Made by a program: the position numbers and the translations under genes. From NCBI RefSeq assembly GCF_026391055.1, contig NZ_JAPLET010000031.1:289219-353218 (forward strand): a stretch of DNA of 64,000 nt, in the 5' to 3' direction. The notes under the pieces were generated by a model. It did not search any database and had not been told where the DNA came from. It saw only the letters and a program-made list of their open reading frames with translations. The stretch comes from Spirosoma sp. (GTDB lineage Bacteria; Bacteroidota; Bacteroidia; Cytophagales; Spirosomataceae). Numbering within the stretch: position 1 is the stretch's first letter; every line of letters begins with the position of its first letter. Shown here piece by piece: positions 33,457 through 41,869 of this stretch.

Positions 33457-35892
33457 TTAGTTCCGCAGCGGTTTACCCCCCGTAAGCAGACTCTGGATAC
33501 GTTCCAGCGTTTTCTTCTCACCCGTGAGCGACAGGAACGCTTCACGTTCCAGATCCAGTAGATACTGCTCCGAAACTACCTGCGGTGCGCTCAGGTCACC
33601 CCCGCAAATAACGTAGGCCAGTTTATCGGCTATTTTCATATCGTGGTCCGAAATGTAGCGTCCCATTCGCATGGCCGTCAGCCCAGCCTTAAACAGCGCA
33701 ATTCCGGTTTTGCCCTGCACTTTTATGTCAGCGCGGGGTTTGGGCTGTGTGTAACCGTTGTCGGCTAGTTCAATGGCCGCCTGTTTTGCTTCGGCCAGCA
33801 GCCGACTACGGTTGAGCACAATCTGGTCGGTCGAGCGGAGGTAGTTCATCTCGCGGGCTTCCTGCGCCGAGGTAGACACTTTAGCCGTGGCGATGTTCAT
33901 AAACACATTTTGCAGGATGTTCAGCTCAGGGTCGCCGGATTGGTACAGGTCTGACGCACGCGCAGCCATCTCTTTGGTACCACCACCTGCCGGAATCAGG
34001 CCAACACCCACTTCTACCAAACCAATATAACTTTCGGCATGTGCCACGGCGCGGTCGGCGTGCAGGACGGCTTCACAACCGCCACCCAGGGTGAGCGTAT
34101 GCGGAGCAACCACCACCGGGATAGAGGAGTAGCGCAGCCGGGTAATGAGTTTCTGGAACTGGGCAATCATCAGATTTACCTCGTCAAACTCCTGCTCAAC
34201 GGCAAACATAAACAGTGTTGCCAGATTAGCCCCCGCCGAGAAAGCTTCGGCCGAGTCGTTACCAACAACTAACCCCCGGAAGTCTTTTTCGGCCAGCAAA
34301 ATACCTTTGTTGAGTGCTTCCGAAACACCCTGCCCAAAGGTGTTCATCTTGCTCCGGAATTCGACGTTTAGGATACCGTCGCCAATGTCATAAATCGACG
34401 CATCGGCATTTTTCCAGACCACGTTGTTGCTCAGATTCTCCAGGATTGTAAAAGCCTCTACGCCCGGAATAGCCTTGTAGCTTTTCGTCGGAATGTCGTA
34501 ATATTTACGCTTGCCCCCTTCTACTTTGTAAAAGCTATCGAAGCCGGCGTCGAGCATATCATACACCCATTGAGCAGGCTTTTTCCCCTGGGCTTCGATC
34601 ATATCGAGACCATTTTTTACACCAACAGCGTCCCAGGTTTCAAATAAACCCAACTGCCAGCCAAAACCAGCTGTAATGGCCGCATCGATCCGGTACAGTT
34701 CATCGGAGATTTCTGGAATACGGTGCGTGGCATACTGGAACCCATCGGCAAAGGTTTTGCGGTAAAACTCACCGGCCTTGTCTTTACCGGCAACCAGTAC
34801 CGGAAAGCGCTTCCGTAAGTTATCGATCGCTTTAGTGCTTTCCAGTGTCGCGAATTTTACTTTTTGCGACGGCTTGTACTCGAACGTTTTGAGGTCGAGC
34901 GCTAGAATCTGGGTCTGACCTTTCTCGTCCTTTGTCTTTTTATAATAGCCCTGACCGGTTTTATCGCCCAGCCATTTGCTCTCCATTAATTTCTGCACCG
35001 AAGCGGGCAGTTCAAAACTCGCCCGCGATTCGTCGTGCTCCATTTTGACCAGATTACCGGCTACGTTGACGGTCGTATCCAGCCCCACCACATCCGATAA
35101 CCGGAACGTTCCCGATTTGGGCCGTCCAACAACCGGACCGGTAAGCTTATCTACTTCCTCAACCGTGAGTCCCAGTTCTTCGGCTACGCGAATGGTTTGG
35201 ATAAGGGACTGAATCCCAAGCCGGTTGGCGATGAAGCCGGGGGTATCTTTACACAATACGGTTGTTTTACCAAGGTACAAATCACCGTAGTTCATCAGGA
35301 AATCAATAACGGCCGGATCGGTGTCGGGGCCGGGTATGATTTCAAGCAATCGCAGGTAGCGGGGTGGGTTGAAAAAGTGCGTTCCGCAGAAGTTACGGCG
35401 AAAATCTTCGCTCCGGCCCTCAGCCAGCAGGTGCATTGGAATACCCGACGTGTTCGAGGTGATGAGCGTCCCCGGCTTGCGAAACTGTTCAACACGTTCG
35501 TAAACCGACCGTTTGACATCCAACCGCTCCACAACGACTTCAATCACCCAATCGTAGGCAGCAATTTCTTTGAGGTTATCATCGAAGTTGCCCAGCTTGA
35601 CCCGCTCGGCAAATTTAGGACTATATAAGGAGGCTGGACTGGCTTTCAGCATGGTTTGAAAAGCCTCGTTCACAACCCGATTACGCACTGCCGGGTTGTC
35701 GGTAGTCAATCCTTTGGCCTGTTCAGCCGCATTGGGTTCTTTGGGAACGATATCCAGCAGCAACACATCGGCACCGATATTAGCGAAATGAGCCGCAATG
35801 CGTGAGCCCATAATGCCGGAGCCCAGTACGGCAACGCGCCGGATCGTTCTATTTTTTATTTGAGCTTTGGGTTTTTCTAAGGTAGCTTCCAT
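33457..35892 (-). CDS. fadN: 3-hydroxyacyl-CoA dehydrogenase / enoyl-CoA hydratase, FadN type
   Basis: This bifunctional beta-oxidation enzyme has 811 residues. The dehydrogenase comes first: NAD site VAVLGSGIMGSRIA near residue 21, catalytic His in GTHFFNPPRYLRLLE near 173, and DTPGFIANRLG near 219. The hydratase comes last, with GGGCEAVLHADRAVAHAE near 625, VGVGLIPAGGGT near 650 and oxyanion segment FSAGANL near 560. This order is that of B. subtilis FadN and not of E. coli FadB. A linker (about 310-500) duplicates the C-terminal dehydrogenase fold. It is last in an operon with a MarR regulator and a nucleotidyltransferase-like gene. A thiolase gene is not in the window. Confidence 0.93.
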   Translation of the reverse strand: MEATLEKPKAQIKNRTIRRVAVLGSGIMGSRIAAHFANIGADVLLLDIVPKEPNAAEQAKGLTTDNPAVRNRVVNEAFQTMLKASPASLYSPKFAERVKLGNFDDNLKEIAAYDWVIEVVVERLDVKRSVYERVEQFRKPGTLITSNTSGIPMHLLAEGRSEDFRRNFCGTHFFNPPRYLRLLEIIPGPDTDPAVIDFLMNYGDLYLGKTTVLCKDTPGFIANRLGIQSLIQTIRVAEELGLTVEEVDKLTGPVVGRPKSGTFRLSDVVGLDTTVNVAGNLVKMEHDESRASFELPASVQKLMESKWLGDKTGQGYYKKTKDEKGQTQILALDLKTFEYKPSQKVKFATLESTKAIDNLRKRFPVLVAGKDKAGEFYRKTFADGFQYATHRIPEISDELYRIDAAITAGFGWQLGLFETWDAVGVKNGLDMIEAQGKKPAQWVYDMLDAGFDSFYKVEGGKRKYYDIPTKSYKAIPGVEAFTILENLSNNVVWKNADASIYDIGDGILNVEFRSKMNTFGQGVSEALNKGILLAEKDFRGLVVGNDSAEAFSAGANLATLFMFAVEQEFDEVNLMIAQFQKLITRLRYSSIPVVVAPHTLTLGGGCEAVLHADRAVAHAESYIGLVEVGVGLIPAGGGTKEMAARASDLYQSGDPELNILQNVFMNIATAKVSTSAQEAREMNYLRSTDQIVLNRSRLLAEAKQAAIELADNGYTQPKPRADIKVQGKTGIALFKAGLTAMRMGRYISDHDMKIADKLAYVICGGDLSAPQVVSEQYLLDLEREAFLSLTGEKKTLERIQSLLTGGKPLRN

Positions 35893-35901
35893 GTGTTTAG
35901 T

Positions 35902-36495
35902 TTAGTCGGCGTTCCTATCTTTTTTGATTTTAATTAACTCGTCAACATCATTCAGATCCTTTGGCCGTCCGGTCGCCAATTTCTCTGTTATCAGGTCATT
36001 TAGCTGAATAACTTTAAACGGCACTTCGTCAAATACTATGTCAATGGCCCGTTCGTAACAGACCTCAAAATCAACATCACGAAACGCCTTCAATTGATAA
36101 CCCATATCCAATGTGAACCCATATTTCCCGACAGCAACCGTTGTCCAGCCAAATAGTAATGGTACATCTTTTAGGTAGTCAGCACCCACTACATTGTTCT
36201 CTTTGAGGGCAAGAATTAAACTCGCTTTCGTTTCCGCATCGGATTTTAGCCATAAATCCATATCCTGGGTTGTTCGAATATGTCCATGCACAACACCCGC
36301 CATGCCCCCCACCAATAAAAACTGAACTTTATGCCGGTTCAAACTTTTCAATAGAGATAAAACCTCATCATCGGCAATATTCATCGGTTTTGGTGGGTTC
36401 TTTGGGTTGGCATGATATAGTTTAGACGCCAGACTCATAAGCCGCGTAAAGGCCTTCAGTCGGTTTTCAGCGAGGTTATCGAGCGTAACGTCCAT
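35902..36495 (-). CDS. Nucleotidyltransferase-superfamily protein, unknown role
   Basis: This 197-residue protein has a pol-beta-type minimal nucleotidyltransferase core. The GG motif is FLLVGGMAGVVHG (Gly63-Gly64) and the metal-binding pair is Asp78-x-Asp80 in RTTQDMDLWL. A further conserved-type acidic residue may be D130 in FTLDMGYQ. The core resembles DUF6036 and the AbiEii/MNT-like families, some of which are toxins or antitoxins. It begins 4 bases after the MarR gene and ends 9 bases before fadN, so it is co-transcribed with beta-oxidation genes. Its link to them is unexplained. A later start at residue 39 (MNIADDEV) is possible. Confidence 0.75.
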   Translation of the reverse strand: MDVTLDNLAENRLKAFTRLMSLASKLYHANPKNPPKPMNIADDEVLSLLKSLNRHKVQFLLVGGMAGVVHGHIRTTQDMDLWLKSDAETKASLILALKENNVVGADYLKDVPLLFGWTTVAVGKYGFTLDMGYQLKAFRDVDFEVCYERAIDIVFDEVPFKVIQLNDLITEKLATGRPKDLNDVDELIKIKKDRNAD

Positions 36496-36499
36496 ATCA

Positions 36500-36970
36500 T
36501 TACTCCAAAGACAGTTCTTCCGATTCAGTGGCTTTAATTTTAATATTTTCTTCCTCGACCATCTTGTTTATTTCTTTCATGACATCGAAAAAGGTCACCA
36601 GTTTATCAAGTGGGATTTTCTCACGAATCATGTTATTAAACTGGATAACGCCATCGCGGGCCATTTCCCGTTTAGCCTTCCCTTCGTCGGTGAGGTAGAT
36701 CCGGACAAATCGTTTGTCATTTCCGTCCACTTCCCGCCGAATCAGCCCCCGCTCTTCCAGGCTTTTAAGCATCCGAACCAGAGAGCGGGGTTCCATACCC
36801 AGCAAGGGACCAATTTTTGTAGCTGGCGTACCTTCTTCCAGATCAATATTCAGCAACACGTAGCCAATCGCCATGGTGATGCCGAACCGGGAGGCATAAG
36901 CGTTGTACATGCGTGAAATGGCATGCCAACCCCACTTTATATGAAAATCAACCGTTTTCTCTTTTTTCAT
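36500..36970 (-). CDS. MarR-family regulator of the fadN operon
   Basis: This 156-residue regulator has a winged helix: HTH about 51-72 (PATKIGPLLGMEPRSLVRMLKSLEE), and wing RREVDGNDKRFVRIYLTDEG about 80-99. It heads the operon MarR-nucleotidyltransferase-fadN and probably represses it until acyl-CoA binds, like other regulators beside beta-oxidation genes. That ligand is inference. A perfect 18-bp palindrome at 37028-37045, 58 bases before its start codon, is the likely operator and would make it self-regulating. Confidence 0.88.
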   Translation of the reverse strand: MKKEKTVDFHIKWGWHAISRMYNAYASRFGITMAIGYVLLNIDLEEGTPATKIGPLLGMEPRSLVRMLKSLEERGLIRREVDGNDKRFVRIYLTDEGKAKREMARDGVIQFNNMIREKIPLDKLVTFFDVMKEINKMVEEENIKIKATESEELSLE

Positions 36971-37027
36971 GATCCACGTCGTCCTCAGTCCAACTTCTGG
37001 ATGTAAATCTACTATTTTTTTTGAAAA

Positions 37028-37045
37028 TAGTATGCTTGCATACTA
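37028..37045. promoter_or_regulatory. Palindromic operator TAGTATGC-TT-GCATACTA
   Basis: Two perfect 8-bp halves separated by TT lie between the TlpA-like gene's stop and the MarR gene start. The TATG/CATA half-site and two-fold symmetry suit a MarR dimer. I saw no second copy in the window. Confidence 0.75.
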
Positions 37046-37053
37046 ATATCTAA

Positions 37054-38316
37054 CTACTCTGCCAGCAGTTTATCAACCAATCGATTAAACTCTTCAACGT
37101 ACTGATCGTAATATTTACCTGTGCCGGGGCCAGAGAAGCCGGTATGTATGTGCCGAACCTGCCCTTTCTTGTCGATAAAAATGGTGGTTGGAAAAGCGAC
37201 AACGGCGTTTAAATCAGGTAAAGCTTTGGACGCCTGCGCTTTGTCATTCGTACCGGCCAGCACAACAGGGTAGTCGATCTGGAACCGCTGCTTCATCCGC
37301 TCGATTTTCGGTCCCGACTCGCTCATCTCCGGCGACCGCTCGAAAGCCAAGCCTACCACCTCAACACCACGTTGTTTATTTCGCTTGTACCAGGGGCTCA
37401 GAAAATTGGTTTCGTCCATGCAATTGGGGCACCACGAACCCATGACCTGAACAATCGTCACTTTGTTTTTGAAGCGCGGGTCGGAGGTCGATACCGTTTT
37501 GCCACCCGGCTCAGGAAACGAAAAGTTGAGGGTTTTGGCACCCGGCTTTAGGTATGTCAACTTAGCCGGGTCGGGAAGGTCGGCCTTGGGATCGAAACGG
37601 GCCACCCAGGCTTCGTAACCCGATACGCCCGCCCAGTGCCCGCCCGTGAGGGTTTTGGTAGCCGGATCGTGTTTGGCTTTGAACAAGTAAATATGCGACC
37701 CATCGAAACAGGACAGAAATAAGCTGTCGCCCACTACGTTGCCGTCGAGGTAGCGATAATCGCCGGTGGGGGTCAGGAATGTACCAGCCAGGTGATTGCC
37801 TTTCTGATCAAAAACGCCTACTGCGTTCACGGTATCCACTTTACCGCTTTTGCTGCCGAAGTCCGTAGCCCACTTTCCCGTTAAATTGGTAGCGGCCGAT
37901 TTATCGTCGGGCACAAACCGATAGGTCAGGCCATGCTGGGCACTAAAGGGCAGTGTTTGCGTCTGTTGGGCGGTTCGACGCCTACGCCATACGCCCCGTA
38001 GCTGATTACCGTCTATCTTTGCAATTAATTCTGACTCAAACAATGTCATCGGGATGCGAAGCGAATCATCCTGAACGGTTGCAAGATCCATTTTTAGGCG
38101 TTCGTTACCGTTGATGGCAAAGACTGTGTACGTTTTGGCATCGGCGGCCGTTGGCTGAATGTCCAGGCCAAAAGGCAATTCGCCCCCTTTGGTTGTCAGG
38201 ACGGCCCGATAGGTACCGGGTTTAACCGTTGCCGGAGTCGATTGGCTAGAACAAGCCGATGGCAAAAGCAGCAACGTGAGGGCTGCCATGGGAAGAAGAT
38301 GTTTCATAGTGTTCAA
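37054..38316 (-). CDS. TlpA-like thioredoxin-fold lipoprotein
   Basis: This 420-residue lipoprotein (lipobox LLPSACSS, Cys at about 22) has an N-terminal beta-rich region of about 260 residues. A TlpA/ResA-type thioredoxin domain follows (about 275-420). The redox motif is MGSWCPNCMDET (about 312-323), with the cis-proline in FPTTIFIDKKG (about 380). Such proteins reduce disulfides in the periplasm, for cytochrome c maturation or protein repair. Met4 is an alternative start. Its stop is 9 bases from the fad operator. Confidence 0.9.
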   Translation of the reverse strand: MNTMKHLLPMAALTLLLLPSACSSQSTPATVKPGTYRAVLTTKGGELPFGLDIQPTAADAKTYTVFAINGNERLKMDLATVQDDSLRIPMTLFESELIAKIDGNQLRGVWRRRRTAQQTQTLPFSAQHGLTYRFVPDDKSAATNLTGKWATDFGSKSGKVDTVNAVGVFDQKGNHLAGTFLTPTGDYRYLDGNVVGDSLFLSCFDGSHIYLFKAKHDPATKTLTGGHWAGVSGYEAWVARFDPKADLPDPAKLTYLKPGAKTLNFSFPEPGGKTVSTSDPRFKNKVTIVQVMGSWCPNCMDETNFLSPWYKRNKQRGVEVVGLAFERSPEMSESGPKIERMKQRFQIDYPVVLAGTNDKAQASKALPDLNAVVAFPTTIFIDKKGQVRHIHTGFSGPGTGKYYDQYVEEFNRLVDKLLAE

Positions 38317-38436
38317 TAAATTCAGGATGCAGGCTGTAGCTGGTAGACAATTATACGTACTAAATGGTACAAATAGAGCCTACTAACTGATTGTCAACGT
38401 CCAAAATAACGACTGCTAACTACGGTTAGTTTCTGA

Positions 38437-39342
38437 ATGGCTACTTACCACGAACCCGTTTTATTACAGGCCTGCATCGATGGGCTGAATCTACAACCTG
38501 GCGGCACTTACGTCGACATTACCTTTGGCGGAGGAGGCCACAGCCGGGAAATTTTGAATCAGTTGGAAGGCGGTAAGCTTTTCGGCTTCGATCAGGATGC
38601 CGACGCCCGCGCCAACGCCCAGGCCATCGGCGACCCCAGGCTTACCTTTGTGGCGTCTAACTTTCGTAACATCAAGCGTTACCTACGGCTTTACAAAGCG
38701 GAACAGGTAGACGGCATCCTGGCCGACCTCGGCATTTCGTCGCACCAGATCGACACCCCCGAACGTGGTTTTTCGACCCGCTTCGATGCTGATCTTGATA
38801 TGCGGATGAATCAGAATGCGGATAAAACGGCCCGGCAAGTCATTAATGAGTATCCGGAAGCCGAGTTGCATCGGATTTTGGGCATGTACGGTGAAATTAC
38901 TAATGCCCGAACAGCAGCCGCAGCGCTGGTGTCAGCCCGCTCTAACCGGCCGCTCAAGACGGTCAATGATTTGAAAGCCGCTTTGCAGCGACTGGCACCA
39001 CGCGGTAAAGAGAACAAGTATTTTGCGCAGGTTTTCCAGGCACTGCGCATTGAAGTAAACGAGGAGCTACAGGCGCTGGAGGAGTTTCTGGAGCAGGTGC
39101 CGGATATTCTCAAACCCGGCGGCAGGCTGGTTGTGATGTCCTATCACTCGCTCGAAGACCGGCTCGTGAAGAACTTCATCAACAAAGGGAAGTTTCAGGG
39201 AGAAGTAGAGAAAGATCTGTTCGGCAATGACCTCAAACCTTTGCAATCCATCACGCGCAAACCCGTTGAAGCGACGCCCGAAGAGACAGCCCGTAACCCC
39301 CGTGCCCGCAGCGCCAAGCTCAGGATTGCCGAGAAACTATAA
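38437..39342 (+). CDS. rsmH: 16S rRNA m4C1402 methyltransferase
   Basis: RsmH methylates N4 of C1402 in 16S rRNA. The 301-residue length and motifs fit: YHEPVLLQACIDGL (near residue 4), YVDITFGGGGHSREIL (SAM site near 26), DGILADLGISSHQID (near 90), ERGFSTRFDADLDMRM (near 109), and the C-terminal YHSLEDRLVKNFI and ARSAKLRIAEKL. In most bacteria it sits after mraZ and before ftsL in the division cluster. Here its neighbours are lipoprotein genes on the opposite strand, so it has been separated from that cluster. Confidence 0.96.
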   Translation: MATYHEPVLLQACIDGLNLQPGGTYVDITFGGGGHSREILNQLEGGKLFGFDQDADARANAQAIGDPRLTFVASNFRNIKRYLRLYKAEQVDGILADLGISSHQIDTPERGFSTRFDADLDMRMNQNADKTARQVINEYPEAELHRILGMYGEITNARTAAAALVSARSNRPLKTVNDLKAALQRLAPRGKENKYFAQVFQALRIEVNEELQALEEFLEQVPDILKPGGRLVVMSYHSLEDRLVKNFINKGKFQGEVEKDLFGNDLKPLQSITRKPVEATPEETARNPRARSAKLRIAEKL

Positions 39343-39373
39343 GCGGAAATCAGGCAGTCTGAAATAACTACAG

Positions 39374-39967
39374 CTACTTTATAAACTTAACGTGTGTTAA
39401 CCCAATCGACGAGATTTGACCCGTGCCTCGCCAATGCATTACGGATGAATCGGATGGCGTTGTTAACGTAAAGTCGGTATGAAAGAAGCCCAGTTTCTTA
39501 AATAAAACGGCCTCGGCTTCTGGCTCGAAATTACCCGGCAGGAAGTTCCAAAGTTTAATTACTCCGCTGCGGGCACCGGTCACTTCGTCTGGAATGACCA
39601 GGCTGATATAAACCGGGTACGATTTACCACCGTAGTCAAGCGTGCCCTCCAGTTCCGTATAATGAGAAGACGGCCAACCCTGTACCAGCCGGTTAGGCAT
39701 TGGGGCGGGTTGGATTGTCAGGGTAGCCAGATCGCGCAATACGGTGTCTTTGGAAATAGCTAGCTCTACCTGATACGGGTTAAACTGGCGCGGCTCAATG
39801 GTCGATTCCTGTATACGCCATTTGCCCACGAGCTGATTCACTTCGTTTGTAAGTAAAGCCCTGGTAGCCTGTTCTTCATTAACAACAGGAATTGCTTGCG
39901 GGTCGGGCTTGCATTGACAAAAACATAGAGTACTTAGTACGAGAATTGCGAAAAGAGGTTTTTTCAT
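39374..39967 (-). CDS. Lipoprotein of unknown function
   Basis: This 197-residue protein has a lipoprotein signal (LCFCQC; lipidated Cys at about residue 19). A domain with LVGKWRIQESTIEP follows, which resembles the opening of lipocalin-like lipoproteins of Bacteroidota. I do not recognise a family with confidence. It converges with rsmH with a 31-base gap and lies 94 bases downstream of another lipoprotein gene. Confidence 0.75.
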   Translation of the reverse strand: MKKPLFAILVLSTLCFCQCKPDPQAIPVVNEEQATRALLTNEVNQLVGKWRIQESTIEPRQFNPYQVELAISKDTVLRDLATLTIQPAPMPNRLVQGWPSSHYTELEGTLDYGGKSYPVYISLVIPDEVTGARSGVIKLWNFLPGNFEPEAEAVLFKKLGFFHTDFTLTTPSDSSVMHWRGTGQISSIGLTHVKFIK

Positions 39968-40061
39968 AAAAGTCGGAAGATGACTGGATGAAGGAGCAAT
40001 ATAGCTACGATCTGTATACCCTATAGCTGCCGGTTCGTATGTTAATGACTACTATGTTGCT

Positions 40062-40619
40062 TTAGTTAGCGTAAGGGACTGTGATGGTATCGGTTTCGAT
40101 TTCGTTGCTGACATTCAACGCCCGATCCCTAACCTGAATCCGGTATTTGACCCGGTAGTTCGTGGACGTTCTACCATATTGATAAATTTTCCACAGGTCG
40201 AGGCTGCCTTCAATGGGACCGGTTTTTCCTTCGCGGGCCAATCGGGGAAATAGCATGAATCTATCTTCTGTATTGGCCAGTTCTCTGAATTGATTATTCT
40301 CCAGGCGAAACGTCCGAATCTGGTAATTGCCCCATCCACCAGCTTGCATATACCGATCCTCCTCAGCGCTGCTGATCGGCATGTTGTTTCCCAGATCGCC
40401 ATCGCCGTCTTTGAATCCAATCGTAATCACCAGCGAATCGCGCCGTTGCTGACCCACGCCGGTTCCCGCTTCCAAGGTGTACTTACTAAATCCTTTAAAC
40501 TCAATTTGCGGGACATTCGAATAGTCAGGCTCGTTGAAACAAGCGGTAACTGTAGCCACAAGCGCCCCCAGTAGGGCACAATAACTTACGATCAATTTGA
40601 TGTTATGCAGCGGCTTCAT
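40062..40619 (-). CDS. Lipoprotein of unknown function
   Basis: This 185-residue protein has a signal segment ending at VATVTACFNEPDY (lipidated Cys at about residue 27). A beta-rich body includes an acidic FKDGDGDLGNNMPIS loop that could bind calcium, and ends DTITVPYAN. Similar GDGDLG loops occur in surface lipoproteins of Cytophagales. Function unknown. No operon partner is obvious, although it lies in a run of minus-strand lipoprotein genes. Confidence 0.75.
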   Translation of the reverse strand: MKPLHNIKLIVSYCALLGALVATVTACFNEPDYSNVPQIEFKGFSKYTLEAGTGVGQQRRDSLVITIGFKDGDGDLGNNMPISSAEEDRYMQAGGWGNYQIRTFRLENNQFRELANTEDRFMLFPRLAREGKTGPIEGSLDLWKIYQYGRTSTNYRVKYRIQVRDRALNVSNEIETDTITVPYAN

Positions 40620-40770
40620 GTGCGTTGAGTTGTCTTACCAATACCTAACAGAAATCTCTTAAGGTTACGTATGTTCAGGTTTTAAATAAAGACTCGTCCA
40701 TGCACCGGAAGGTTGTAAACGGGTGCTGAATTTTTATTGTAATCAGGCTTTTTTCTCCATCATACAAACG

Positions 40771-40812
40771 AAAAGGAGTCGGATAGACGCTCTGCCCTAC
40801 CCGGCTCCCTTT
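40771..40812 (-). terminator. Hairpin terminator after the first FKBP gene
   Basis: Arms 40771-40786 and 40797-40812 match at 13 of 16 positions, with G-U-compatible differences. On the minus strand it follows the FKBP gene stop, and a run of T occurs further on. Confidence 0.7.
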
Positions 40813-40829
40813 ACTCAAACTGACCTTAG

Positions 40830-41717
40830 TTACTGGACCGACACCAGTTCAATATCGAAGCGCATGGGTGCGTACGGCGGAATAACCGACCGGCCTGTAG
40901 CTCCGTAGCCAATTTTGGATGGCATGATGATCGTTGCTTTCTCACCAACTTTGAGTTTGGACAGCCCTTCATCAAAACCGGCAACAGACTGGCCCAGCGT
41001 AAACCCAACGGTACCAGTGCCTGTGCTGTCAAAAGCCGACGACGACCTTAGCAAAGTGCCTCTATACCGCACATTAAGGGTTTGATTGCCCAGGGGGGTT
41101 GCACCAGTGCTGTTACTTACCGTTTTAATAAACCGTAGGCCACTTACCGTTACCTCCGTAGGCGTCAGTTTGTTAGCCGTCATGTATTCGTTTATCTGCT
41201 GGTCTTCAGTACGTACTCGTTTTAGGGTTACGTTCAGCCGAACCGGTGTGTTGGGCGGAATAGCGCCATCCAAACTTCCCGATGAGCCAAATGCATAATC
41301 AGACGGCAACAGGATAGCCCCCTGGTCGCCCTCGCGCATACGGAAAAGCCCTTCCGTCAAGCCCGGATTTGTAGCCACCAGATAGGCATAGCTGGACTTG
41401 GTGGCATAGGTCGAATCAACGAATTTGTCGGTTACGGCAGTGCCGCTACCCCGAACCAGTGTATATAATGTGTAACTGAACTCGGCCTCCTGTCCGTTGG
41501 CGGGGCTTACGGTGGAGGCTCCAGCTTTGGTCAGTGCGTAATACACGCCATTGGCGGTCATTGACCCATTAAGCCCTTTACTGGCCGCGTAATCCTGAAT
41601 GATTGCCTTATCGGCTTCAAAAACATCACCTCCACTGGTATCAACATTTTCTTTTTGACAAGAAATGAAGCCACCAACCAGCAATAAACCAAAAATCAAT
41701 TGAAGAGAGTTACGCAT
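40830..41717 (-). CDS. Lipoprotein with two FKBP-type peptidyl-prolyl isomerase domains (copy 1)
   Basis: From ATG 41717 this is a 295-residue lipoprotein (MRNSLQLIFGLLLVGGFISC, lipidated Cys at about residue 20). It has two FKBP domains in series. The first (about 55-160) is more divergent (GLFRMREGDQGAILLPSDYAFG). The second (about 185-295) carries VAGFDEGLSKLKVGEKATIIMPSKIGYG and ends in the family strand FDIELVSV. The protein would help fold exported proteins in the periplasm. The next gene upstream is a paralogue with the same layout, so the pair arose by tandem duplication. A longer frame to 41873 overlaps a terminator and is not used. Confidence 0.9.
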   Translation of the reverse strand: MRNSLQLIFGLLLVGGFISCQKENVDTSGGDVFEADKAIIQDYAASKGLNGSMTANGVYYALTKAGASTVSPANGQEAEFSYTLYTLVRGSGTAVTDKFVDSTYATKSSYAYLVATNPGLTEGLFRMREGDQGAILLPSDYAFGSSGSLDGAIPPNTPVRLNVTLKRVRTEDQQINEYMTANKLTPTEVTVSGLRFIKTVSNSTGATPLGNQTLNVRYRGTLLRSSSAFDSTGTGTVGFTLGQSVAGFDEGLSKLKVGEKATIIMPSKIGYGATGRSVIPPYAPMRFDIELVSVQ

Positions 41718-41753
41718 GAAAATAAAGGTAAAGAAGTATAGGTATATTATTCT

Positions 41754-41761
41754 GCAAAGGT
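41754..41761 (-). promoter_or_regulatory. Candidate -7 box for FKBP copy 1
   Basis: On the minus strand this reads TACCTTTG, 36 bases before the ATG at 41717. A separate promoter fits the terminator found just upstream. No -33 TTTG was seen. Confidence 0.4.
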
Positions 41762-41816
41762 AGCAAAGTACCGGTGTTTCACGGAATAAATGCCTGCCCG
41801 CTGACATGACCAACAA

Positions 41817-41851
41817 AAAATGGTTTGTGTCGTCAGCACAAACCATTTTTC
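41817..41851 (-). terminator. Terminator between the two FKBP genes
   Basis: A perfect 14-bp stem (41817-41830 with 41838-41851), a 7-nt loop and a T-run on the minus strand. It ends the upstream copy, so the paralogues are separate transcripts. Confidence 0.9.
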
Positions 41852-41869
41852 TTTCAGAAAGCCGAAAAA

